Source: an uncultured Maribacter sp. (GTDB lineage: Bacteria > Bacteroidota > Bacteroidia > Flavobacteriales > Flavobacteriaceae). Taken from it: a stretch of DNA of 7,100 bases. A model generated the notes under the pieces. It had not been told where the DNA came from and did not search any database. It saw nothing but the letters and a program-made list of their open reading frames with translations. Numbering within the stretch: the first letter of the stretch is position 1; each line of letters opens with the position of its first letter. The stretch spans positions 1 through 7,100 of the forward strand of contig CAJQMW010000572.1 in assembly GCA_905479535.1 (NCBI GenBank), written 5' to 3'. Shown here piece after piece: positions 1 through 6,353 of the stretch. The position numbers were made by a program, and so were the translations under genes.

Positions 1-16
1 AAAAGATTGTTTGATT

Positions 17-1117
17 ATGGAACAAAATACCATTCGATTCTCCAGAAAGGATTCTGCCAAATTTTTTAGAACCTTAAACGGTAGAGTAAACGACTACTTT
101 AAAAAAAATAAACTCAAGAAAACGGGAAACTGGAGACTTCATGTAAAGACATTGGTTATGTTCACTTTATTTTTAGCTCCTTACTTTCTGATTCTTACGT
201 TAGGGCTTCCAAATTGGGCAAATCTCTTGCTGACCATCGTTATGGGTGTGGGAATGGCTGGAGTTGGCATGAACGTAATGCACGATGGCAACCACGGCGC
301 TTACTCCAACAAGAAATGGGTGAACAAGCTCATGGGAAGTAGCATCTACATCCTAGCTGGAAATGTGTATAACTGGCAGGTACAGCATAATGTTTTGCAC
401 CACACCTATACCAATATTCACGAACATGACGAAGATATGGAGGCAGGGCGTATTTTACGCTTTTCCAAACATGCAGAATGGAAGAAGTACCATAAATTCC
501 AACACTTTTATTCCGTATTTCTTTATGGCCTACTAACTTTCAACTGGGCCATCACTACAGATTTTCAACAAATGTACCGCTATATGAAACGTAAGCTTTC
601 TTATGGAAAATTGCCTAGTGCCGCTGTCAATTGGAGTACTTTATTAGTTACCAAGGCGCTTTATGTGACTATATGGATAGTTTTGCCCATGCTTGTATTG
701 GATATCGCTTGGTGGAAAATCTTAATAGGCTTTTTTGTGATGCACTATGTCGCAGGTGTCATTTTAAGTGTTGTATTCCAATTGGCCCATATTGTTGATG
801 AAGCGGATACGCCCTTACCGGATAACAGTGGAACTATGAAAAATACCTGGGCCATACACCAACTCTTTACCACGGTGAATTTTGGCACGAAGAATAAGAT
901 TGTCAACTGGTTTACCGGGGGTTTGAACCACCAAGTGGAACATCATATTTTTCCAAATATTAGCCACGTACATTACACAAAAATTTCCAAAATCGTGAAA
1001 CAAACGGCAACTGAATTTAATTTGCCGTACAATGAATATAAAACTACTAGAAAAGCTATAATTTCACATTTTAAACATTTAAAGGAATTAGGCAAACAAC
1101 CGTCCTTGCAGTACTAG
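17..1117 (+). CDS. Membrane fatty-acid (acyl-lipid or acyl-CoA) desaturase, DesD-like, 366 aa
   Basis: Integral-membrane di-iron desaturase that would introduce a cis double bond into fatty acyl chains at the inner membrane. The three histidine boxes are visible: HDGNH (residues 89-93), HNVLHH (124-129) and QVEHH (306-310). Hydrophobic spans lie near residues 43-63, 68-88, 168-180 and 210-255. The third box is the glutamine type (QxxHH) within GGLNHQVEHH, the form usual in front-end (Delta5/Delta6) desaturases. Length, box spacing and the C-terminal tail recall, from memory, the cyanobacterial Delta6 desaturase DesD. There is no N-terminal cytochrome b5 domain, so an external ferredoxin- or cytochrome-type donor is inferred. 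The start is ATG at 17; an in-frame TTG at 11 would add two residues and is less likely. Upstream context is cut by the window edge. The family is certain from the boxes; substrate and double-bond position are not. Confidence 0.93.
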   Translation: MEQNTIRFSRKDSAKFFRTLNGRVNDYFKKNKLKKTGNWRLHVKTLVMFTLFLAPYFLILTLGLPNWANLLLTIVMGVGMAGVGMNVMHDGNHGAYSNKKWVNKLMGSSIYILAGNVYNWQVQHNVLHHTYTNIHEHDEDMEAGRILRFSKHAEWKKYHKFQHFYSVFLYGLLTFNWAITTDFQQMYRYMKRKLSYGKLPSAAVNWSTLLVTKALYVTIWIVLPMLVLDIAWWKILIGFFVMHYVAGVILSVVFQLAHIVDEADTPLPDNSGTMKNTWAIHQLFTTVNFGTKNKIVNWFTGGLNHQVEHHIFPNISHVHYTKISKIVKQTATEFNLPYNEYKTTRKAIISHFKHLKELGKQPSLQY

Positions 1118-1124
1118 CAAACCA

Positions 1125-1190
1125 CCTCGGAGCAAGCCTATGAGACATTGAAAGCAAATTTATCTTTGATTTCGACGCAAGCGACGGGGC
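1125..1190. repeat. Pair of imperfect GCAAGC-centred repeat units in the desaturase-aminotransferase gap
   Basis: Two related 20-base units lie 45 bases apart, at 1125-1144 and about 1170-1190. They align without gaps on the shape TCG-N2-GCAAGC-N4-GRG: TCGGA GCAAGC CTATGAG and TCGAC GCAAGC GACGGGG. The first can fold into a small imperfect hairpin (CTC at 1127 region against GAG at 1142-1144). AAAGC at 1151-1155 can also pair with GCTTT at 1189-1193. The gap carries no ORF of note. I infer a decayed member of a dispersed intergenic repeat family, as found in flavobacterial genomes, but one copy in one window cannot prove dispersal. Confidence 0.4.
1161..1168 (+). promoter_or_regulatory. Possible -7 promoter box for the aminotransferase gene
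   Basis: TATCTTTG matches the Bacteroidota -7 consensus TAnnTTTG exactly and lies 59 bases ahead of the ATG at 1228. No convincing -33 TTG lies 17-23 bases upstream, and the box falls inside the repeat pair, so this is a weak prediction. Confidence 0.28.
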
Positions 1191-1227
1191 TTTTAAATAT
1201 TGATTATCGAGTAATTTTATATCACTT

Positions 1228-2418
1228 ATGAATAACCAACTTTCGGATAGGATTAATAGCGTAACTCCTTCCGCTACTTTAGAAATGGCCGCCAAAGCCC
1301 GTGAACTAAGAGCTTCTGGAAAAGATATTATTGGTTTAAGTCTTGGCGAACCCGATTTTGACATTCCGGATTACATAAAAGAAGCTGCCATACAAGCGGT
1401 AAACGACGGCTACAATTCATATACTCCCGTGGATGGTTACGTTGATTTGAAAAATGCGATTATCGCCAAATTCAAACGTGATAACGGTTTAACATATGAG
1501 GCTTCACAAATTGTGGTATCTACAGGTGCCAAACAATCGCTTTACAACGTTGCTCAAGTAGTTTTGAACAAGGGAGACGAGGTTATACTTCCCTGCCCCT
1601 ATTGGGTGAGTTATTCAGATATTGTAAAGCTTGCAGACGGTGTTCCCGTAGAAGTTCCCACTACGTTGGAAAATGACTTTAAAATGACCGCTGACCAGTT
1701 GGAAGCCGCAATTACCCCAAAAACGAAGATGTTGTGGTATAGCTCTCCCTGTAACCCCAGTGGTTCCATATATAGTAAAGAAGAACTACGTTCCTTAGCG
1801 GATGTTTTGCAAAAACACCCTCAAATTATCGTGGTTAGTGATGAAATTTATGAACACATCAATTATGGAGTGACGGCTCATGCCGCTATGGCCGAGTTTG
1901 AAGATATGTACGACCGCACGGTAACGGTTAATGGAGTAGCAAAAGCTTTTGCAATGACCGGATGGCGTATTGGTTACATCGGTGCTCCGGCATACATTGC
2001 CAGGGCTTGTAATAAGCTACAAGGTCAGGTCACGAGTGGTGCCAATTGCATAGCGCAACGTGCCGTAATTACCGCTTTGGAGGAATCTCCTGAACGTATT
2101 AAATATATGGTCGATGAGTTCAAAGAGCGAAGAAAACTAATTTTGGACCTTTTGAAGGATGTTGATGGATTCAAATGTAACGAACCTGAAGGAGCTTTCT
2201 ACGTTTATCCGGATATTACGGCATATTTTGGTAAAACTTTAAAGGGTACCAAAATAAACGGCGCTTCAGATTTCGCCATGTACCTATTGGAACATGCCAA
2301 TGTAGCAACCGTTACAGGCGATGCTTTCGGAAACGGAAATTGCATACGTATTTCCTATGCAGCTTCTGAAAAAGAAATTAGAGCGGCTATTTCGAGGATT
2401 AAAGAAGTGGTTTCTTAA
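1228..2418 (+). CDS. aspC: PLP-dependent aminotransferase, aspartate aminotransferase Ibeta type
   Basis: Class I/II fold-type I aminotransferase of 396 residues, the usual full length, expected in the cytoplasm to move amino groups between aspartate/glutamate and 2-oxo acids. Visible landmarks are SLGEPDFD (38-45), the NPSG turn with Asn176, SDEIYEH with Asp205 and Tyr208 around the cofactor, the Schiff-base lysine Lys239 in NGVAKAFAMTGWRIGY, and Arg374 in IRISYA for the substrate alpha-carboxylate. These blocks closely match, from memory, the Thermus aspartate aminotransferase. Lys102 in STGAKQSLYN falls where the Thermus enzyme has the lysine that recognises acidic substrates, so aspartate/glutamate, or prephenate, are plausible substrates. 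Other class I substrates cannot be excluded. The gene stands alone on its strand, 110 bases after the desaturase, and ends at a hairpin terminator. Confidence 0.93.
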   Translation: MNNQLSDRINSVTPSATLEMAAKARELRASGKDIIGLSLGEPDFDIPDYIKEAAIQAVNDGYNSYTPVDGYVDLKNAIIAKFKRDNGLTYEASQIVVSTGAKQSLYNVAQVVLNKGDEVILPCPYWVSYSDIVKLADGVPVEVPTTLENDFKMTADQLEAAITPKTKMLWYSSPCNPSGSIYSKEELRSLADVLQKHPQIIVVSDEIYEHINYGVTAHAAMAEFEDMYDRTVTVNGVAKAFAMTGWRIGYIGAPAYIARACNKLQGQVTSGANCIAQRAVITALEESPERIKYMVDEFKERRKLILDLLKDVDGFKCNEPEGAFYVYPDITAYFGKTLKGTKINGASDFAMYLLEHANVATVTGDAFGNGNCIRISYAASEKEIRAAISRIKEVVS

Positions 2419-2449
2419 ATCTATATTTTTTGTAAAAACATATAAAGTC

Positions 2450-2479
2450 CCAAAGGTTTATAAATCTTTGGATTTTTTT
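2450..2479 (+). terminator. Rho-independent terminator after the aminotransferase gene
   Basis: CCAAAG (2450-2455) pairs with CTTTGG (2466-2471), the stem can extend through the AT-rich interior, and seven T residues follow at 2473-2479. It lies 31 bases after the aminotransferase stop codon. The T-tract runs into the stop codon of convergent trkH (2480-2478). Read on the minus strand, the same stem is followed only by a broken T-rich stretch, so it may also serve trkH, but less well. Confidence 0.72.
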
Positions 2480-3971
2480 AAGTCCGTTTCCAGAAATAGG
2501 GTGTCAACAAAATAAGTACGGTAAAGAGTTCCAACCTTCCGGCCAACATTAAAAGGCCACACCACCATTTCGCCAAAACGGGGAGTCCGTTAAAGTTACT
2601 TACCGGATTAAGACTGCCCAGTGCCGGACCTACATTACCCAACGAGGAAGCTGCGCCCCCAATAGCAGATTCAAAATCCAATCCCAAGAATCCAAGTACA
2701 AGCGCTCCAATGATGAACAATAGCATATAAAGCACAAAAAATCCAATGATATTATAGATGATGTTTCCCTTTACGGTCTTATTGTTGTACCGTACAGGAA
2801 TTATGGCATTGGTATGTAAAGTCCGTTTAAATTCCAATACCCCATTCTTTATAATCAATAGATGCCTCATCACTTTTATTCCACCGGCAGTGGAACCGGC
2901 GGAGCCCCCTAGAAAAAATAGTCCAAAGAAAAATATGGTCAAGAAAGGAGTCCATGCCGTAAAATCAGCACTTACAAAACCTGTGGTAGTCACAATGGCA
3001 ACTACCTGAAAAAGTCCATGTCTAAAAGAGCTTTCCAACTTTCCTAAAACCATGGGATAGCCTGGAGTGAGATCGGTAATATGCGCTTGAAAATAAACGA
3101 CCAATACGACTAAAACGGTAGCAGAAAAAAGAAACAAAGCATAGAACTTAAACTCCTCGTCCTTTAAGACTTTCTGCACCTTGCCCTTAAAGGCAAAATA
3201 GCTCATTACAAAGTTGGTCCCCGCCAAGAACATGAAGATGATAACTATATATTGAATCAAAGGCTGATCGTTCCAATAGGCTAAACTGGCATTTTTTGTA
3301 GAAAACCCACCAGTGGAAAGTGTGGACAACGCATGGTTGGCAGCATCAAAAAATGACATCCCGGCCAACTTCAATAGAAGAGTTTCTGTAACTGTGTATC
3401 CAAAATAAATGAGCCATAATCGTTTTGCGGTATCCGTGATTCGCGGGTGAAGTTTATCCGAACTGGGACCGGGCGCCTCTGCGGCAAACAGTTGCATGCC
3501 CCCAATGCCCAAAAGCGGTAGAATAGCAATAGCCAGAACAATAATACCCATTCCCCCTATCCAATGGGTAAGACTACGCCATAAGAGAATACCTTCTGGC
3601 AGTGCCTCAATATCGTTTACTACTGAAGCTCCCGTGGTTGTATAACCAGAAATGGTTTCAAAAAAAGCGTTAGTAATATCCGGTATGGCCCCGGAAAATA
3701 AATAGGGCAACATCCCCGAAATGGACATGACTATCCATCCGAACGTAACGATAATATACCCTTCTTTTTGTTTGACCTCCTTCCGGTGGCCCCTAGTGTA
3801 GTACATGGCGAAAGTTCCCACGAACATGGTACTTACAGCTGCAAGTGTTATGCTCAAAGTAGCGCCGTCCCCATAGATACCACTAACGACCGCCGCCAAA
3901 AGCATAAATCCGCCGTTACACAGAAGCAATAGGCCCATCAAATGAAATATAATCCTTGAATTAAGGCGCAT
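2478..3971 (-). CDS. trkH: Trk-type potassium uptake channel subunit TrkH
   Basis: Polytopic inner-membrane K+ channel/transporter subunit of 497 residues, normal for TrkH. Its four pore-loop repeats are all recognisable, each with its filter glycine: TTTGAS (111-116), STGGFS (219-224), TTTGFVS (328-334) and LGNVGP (444-449). The family-specific block THWIGGMG...GIGGMQLF spans 135-162. The glycine-rich intramembrane loop GGSAGSTAGGIK (355-366), which gates the pore in this family, is intact, as is the late arginine in AGRLELFT (Arg479). Ten or so hydrophobic spans are evident. The gene begins one base after the trkA stop codon on the same strand (TAG-T-ATG), so the two are almost certainly co-transcribed and probably translationally coupled. 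The partner is a full-length TrkA, which supports Trk over Ktr. No truncation or missing filter residue is seen. Confidence 0.96.
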   Translation of the reverse strand: MRLNSRIIFHLMGLLLLCNGGFMLLAAVVSGIYGDGATLSITLAAVSTMFVGTFAMYYTRGHRKEVKQKEGYIIVTFGWIVMSISGMLPYLFSGAIPDITNAFFETISGYTTTGASVVNDIEALPEGILLWRSLTHWIGGMGIIVLAIAILPLLGIGGMQLFAAEAPGPSSDKLHPRITDTAKRLWLIYFGYTVTETLLLKLAGMSFFDAANHALSTLSTGGFSTKNASLAYWNDQPLIQYIVIIFMFLAGTNFVMSYFAFKGKVQKVLKDEEFKFYALFLFSATVLVVLVVYFQAHITDLTPGYPMVLGKLESSFRHGLFQVVAIVTTTGFVSADFTAWTPFLTIFFFGLFFLGGSAGSTAGGIKVMRHLLIIKNGVLEFKRTLHTNAIIPVRYNNKTVKGNIIYNIIGFFVLYMLLFIIGALVLGFLGLDFESAIGGAASSLGNVGPALGSLNPVSNFNGLPVLAKWWCGLLMLAGRLELFTVLILLTPYFWKRT

Positions 3972-3972
3972 A

Positions 3973-5322
3973 CTAAAGGAACATTCGTTCTATTTTTGGA
4001 ATTTCGGTAGGCAAACAACACACCACTACCCTGTCTCCAGGTTTTATTTCGAATCCACCGAGGGCAATGATTCCCTCCCCGTCCCGGACCACCCCACCGA
4101 TAGTGGCCGATTTTGGAAAATTTAATTCTCGAATGGTAGAGCCCGTGACTTTGGAGTCTTTTTTGACGATAAATTCCAAAATTTCCGCGTTTAAATTATT
4201 TAAGCGCATGAGCGCTACAACTTCTCCTCTTCGAATATGTCTAAAAATGTTATTCGCGGCCAATAATTTTTTATTGATTAAGGTGTCTATACCTATGGAT
4301 TGGGATAATTGAAAATAATCCATATTCTCTACCAAGGCTATCGTTTTCTTGATGTGTTTGGATTTAGCCACCAAACAAGACATGATATTGGTTTCGGAGT
4401 TTCCCGTAACGGCGATAAATGCGTCCATGGATTCAAGACTTTCTTCGTCCAAAAGCTCAACGTTCCTTCCATCACCGTTGATTACCAAAGCGTTGGGCAA
4501 ATCATCCGCTAAATCAAATGCTTTTTCCTTGTTCTTTTCAATAAGCTTCACATTGAACTTATTGGCACAAAGGTCCCTCGCCGTTTTAAATCCTACTTTA
4601 CTGCCACCAAGGATCATCACGTTCTTTATATCCTCCTTTTTCTTTCCCGTTAACTTGTAAAGCTCATCGACACCTTCTTTAACCGTAATGAAATAGACTT
4701 GGTCGCCCTCTTTGAAAACGGTATCTCCCCTTGGGATTACCGTAAATTGGGTGCCCATTCGCTGAAGTGCTATGGGCATAAAATGCAGTTCTGGAAAAAT
4801 TTTAGCCGCTTCTTTTACCATTTTCCCTACAAAAGGAGCGGATTTTGGTAAAGAAACACCAACCATAATTAACTTGCCTTCCTCAAATTCGTAGGTGTCA
4901 TTAAAGGCGGATTTATTTAACAACAATTGTATTTCCGTAGCAGCAAGTTCCTCGGGCGAAATTAATTCGTCAATGCCTAAACTTGAGAATTTCAAAATAT
5001 CCTTATTATCCACAAATTCAGTGTTTGATATTCTTGCAATGGTACGTTCGCAGCCTAGTTGTTTAGCCAACATGCAAAGGGTAATATTCGTAGTCTCCGA
5101 TGAAGTAACCCCAATAACCAAGTTCGATTGCTCTACCTTTGCATCCCTGAGTACGGAAATGGAAGTAGCATCGCCACGCAGCACCCGTATGTCTAAATGA
5201 TTGTCCGCATAAGCAAGACTCTCTTTGTGTGTATCTATAAGGGTAATATCCTGAGATTCGTAGGACAGTAATTTAGCCAAATGAAACCCTACCTCACCAG
5301 CACCGGCAATTATAATCTTCAT
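3973..5322 (-). CDS. trkA: Trk potassium uptake regulatory subunit TrkA (two RCK modules)
   Basis: Cytoplasmic nucleotide-binding ring protein that gates TrkH. It has 449 residues with the duplicated RCK_N/RCK_C layout expected of TrkA; KtrA has a single module and about half this length. The first Rossmann domain opens the protein with GAGEVG (7-12) and an acidic residue after strand 2 (Asp30). The first RCK_C lies at roughly 140-220. The second Rossmann domain has GGSKVG (239-244) and Glu262, and the second RCK_C lies at about 370-449. In this family NAD(H)/ATP binding sets channel opening, and RCK_C domains can also be c-di-AMP targets; the latter is only a possibility here. The start is fixed: a TAA in the same frame directly abuts the ATG (5325-5323), so no earlier start exists. 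trkH follows after one base. Confidence 0.96.
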   Translation of the reverse strand: MKIIIAGAGEVGFHLAKLLSYESQDITLIDTHKESLAYADNHLDIRVLRGDATSISVLRDAKVEQSNLVIGVTSSETTNITLCMLAKQLGCERTIARISNTEFVDNKDILKFSSLGIDELISPEELAATEIQLLLNKSAFNDTYEFEEGKLIMVGVSLPKSAPFVGKMVKEAAKIFPELHFMPIALQRMGTQFTVIPRGDTVFKEGDQVYFITVKEGVDELYKLTGKKKEDIKNVMILGGSKVGFKTARDLCANKFNVKLIEKNKEKAFDLADDLPNALVINGDGRNVELLDEESLESMDAFIAVTGNSETNIMSCLVAKSKHIKKTIALVENMDYFQLSQSIGIDTLINKKLLAANNIFRHIRRGEVVALMRLNNLNAEILEFIVKKDSKVTGSTIRELNFPKSATIGGVVRDGEGIIALGGFEIKPGDRVVVCCLPTEIPKIERMFL

Positions 5323-5415
5323 TTAATTCTTACGTTGTCTATTTTTGAGATATGAAAGCTGTTTTAGTCGTTCTTTCGTGATGAAATACCAGAAATAATA
5401 ATCTCTAAGATCCAC
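5323..5415 (-). CDS. Possible 30-residue leader ORF directly ahead of trkA
   Basis: A GTG at 5415-5413 opens 30 codons that end in TAA at 5325-5323, with zero bases between this stop and the trkA ATG. It is in the same frame as trkA. The peptide starts MDLRDYYFWYF, with six consecutive aromatic residues (6-11), and ends with a basic tail (residues 15-30: three Arg or more, five Lys). A run of six A residues precedes the GTG, a favourable start context in Bacteroidota, and a -7 promoter box (5436-5429) sits just upstream, so the ORF would begin within about 10 bases of the transcript start. I do not recognise the peptide. It could be a coupled small protein, a leader peptide, or simply untranslated 5' leader that is open by chance; a 31-codon ORF is short enough for that. 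Confidence 0.3.
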   Translation of the reverse strand: MDLRDYYFWYFITKERLKQLSYLKNRQRKN

Positions 5416-5428
5416 TTTTTTAACGCGG

Positions 5429-5436
5429 CAAAATTA
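5429..5436 (-). promoter_or_regulatory. Predicted -7 promoter box for the trkA-trkH operon
   Basis: On the minus strand this reads TAATTTTG followed by CC, an exact match to the Bacteroidota -7 consensus TAnnTTTG. It would start transcription near 5422, about 100 bases ahead of trkA and a few bases ahead of the possible leader ORF. Upstream sequence is AT-rich. The nearest TTG resembling a -33 box (5468-5466) is spaced about 29 bases away, longer than the usual 17-23, so only the -7 part is well supported. Confidence 0.45.
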
Positions 5437-5533
5437 CATAATTTAATTAGCTTTTCGTTTATTTTCAATCTTTTAACCTTATGCTAAGAATATAATTTAA
5501 AATCAAAGCAAGGGTTAAGCCTCGCCTAAATTG

Positions 5534-5541
5534 TATCTTTA
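5534..5541 (+). promoter_or_regulatory. Possible -7 promoter box for ubiE
   Basis: TATCTTTA differs from TAnnTTTG only at the last base and lies 14 bases ahead of the ATG at 5556, giving a very short leader, which is common in flavobacteria. No clear -33 TTG is present at the right distance. The remaining divergent region (about 5437-5533) is AT-rich and shows no operator-like palindrome beyond a weak TTAACC/GGTTAA pair (5473-5478 and 5513-5518). Confidence 0.38.
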
Positions 5542-5555
5542 CCAAAAAATTGTTC

Positions 5556-6290
5556 ATGCCAGAAAAAGTTAAGCCTTACGAGAATTCAGAACTCGGAAAA
5601 AAGGAACAGGTTACCCAAATGTTCGATACTATTTCTAAGGACTATGACGGTTTGAATAGGGTCATTTCCTTTGGTATCGATGTCAAATGGCGCAAAAGAG
5701 TGGTAGCCCTTTTACAAAAAGAAAAACCAACTACAATTTTGGACATTGCGACGGGTACGGGAGATTTGGCAATAGCCCTTACGAAAACTGGTGCGGAGAA
5801 AATTGTTGGATTAGATATTTCTCCTGGCATGCTCGCCGTTGGTAAAGAGAAAATCCAACAAAAGAAATTAGATGGTATAATTGAGATGGTAGTAGGCGAT
5901 AGTGAAAACCTTTCTTTTCAGGACAATTCTTTTGATGCGGTAACCGTCTCTTTTGGAGTGCGGAACTTTGAAACGCTAGAAACCGGTCTTTCAGAAATTT
6001 TAAGGGTATTGAAGCCCAAAGGAACTTTGGCGGTTCTGGAAACATCCGTTCCCGTTAAAACCCCGTTCAAGCAAGGATACCGTTTTTATACAAAAAATGT
6101 ACTACCGCTCATAGGTAAGATATTCTCTAAGGACGATTCTGCCTATGGCTATTTATCCAAATCTGCATCTGTTTTTCCACATGGAGAAAACTTCAACAAT
6201 ATTTTACGCAAAATCGGGTTTATAGATGTAACTAACAAGCCCCAAACATTTGGGGTGGCATCAATTTATGTTGCTAAGAAAGAAGGATGA
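5556..6290 (+). CDS. ubiE: Demethylmenaquinone methyltransferase UbiE/MenG
   Basis: SAM-dependent C-methyltransferase of 244 residues, normal for the family. It methylates demethylmenaquinol to menaquinol, the last step of menaquinone synthesis (EC 2.1.1.163). Bacteroidota typically use menaquinone rather than ubiquinone, so the menG role is the expected one. Seen in the protein are the first UbiE signature around YDGLNRVISFGIDVKWR (30-46), SAM motif I DIATGTGDL (63-71), the acidic ribose-binding residue Asp87 in GLDIS, GDSENLSF with Asp115, and the second signature RVLKPKG (150-156). The chosen start is ATG at 5556; an in-frame TTG at 5550 would add two residues. It is transcribed divergently from trkA, and porT follows 63 bases downstream on the same strand, probably in the same transcript since no terminator is visible between them. 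Confidence 0.96.
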   Translation: MPEKVKPYENSELGKKEQVTQMFDTISKDYDGLNRVISFGIDVKWRKRVVALLQKEKPTTILDIATGTGDLAIALTKTGAEKIVGLDISPGMLAVGKEKIQQKKLDGIIEMVVGDSENLSFQDNSFDAVTVSFGVRNFETLETGLSEILRVLKPKGTLAVLETSVPVKTPFKQGYRFYTKNVLPLIGKIFSKDDSAYGYLSKSASVFPHGENFNNILRKIGFIDVTNKPQTFGVASIYVAKKEG

Positions 6291-6353
6291 GCACCAATTT
6301 GGTCACTTCCTTTGTTTTACCAATGTACAACTGATCAAAGTAATCGCATCTAG

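Noticed and set aside
11..16. TTG start two codons ahead of the desaturase ATG (and a like TTG at 5550 for ubiE)
   Set aside because: An ATG lies two codons later in both cases and is the more likely start; the added residues carry no motif.
1071..1364. Minus-strand open frame of 97 codons across the aminotransferase start
   Set aside because: It is antisense to a clearly conserved gene start and to the desaturase end, and shows no recognisable domain.
4349..4660. Plus-strand open frame of 103 codons inside trkA, with smaller ones at 4067-4312, 4309-4512 and 4895-5200
   Set aside because: All lie opposite the conserved RCK coding sequence of trkA and read as low-complexity Ser/Phe/Leu shadows.
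5438..5576. Two 9-base direct repeats, ATAATTTAA (5438, 5492) and GTTAAGCCT (5514, 5568), both with a 54-base period
   Set aside because: The equal spacing suggested a tandem duplication, but the bases between them do not match at the 54-base offset, and the second GTTAAGCCT is inside ubiE codons. Treated as coincidence.
5779..6045. Minus-strand open frames inside ubiE (also 5642-5830)
   Set aside because: They are antisense to UbiE motif regions, with no domain and no start context.
6293..6303. ACCA-ATT-TGGT hairpin just after ubiE
   Set aside because: The stem has only four pairs and no T-tract follows, so it is not supported as a terminator.
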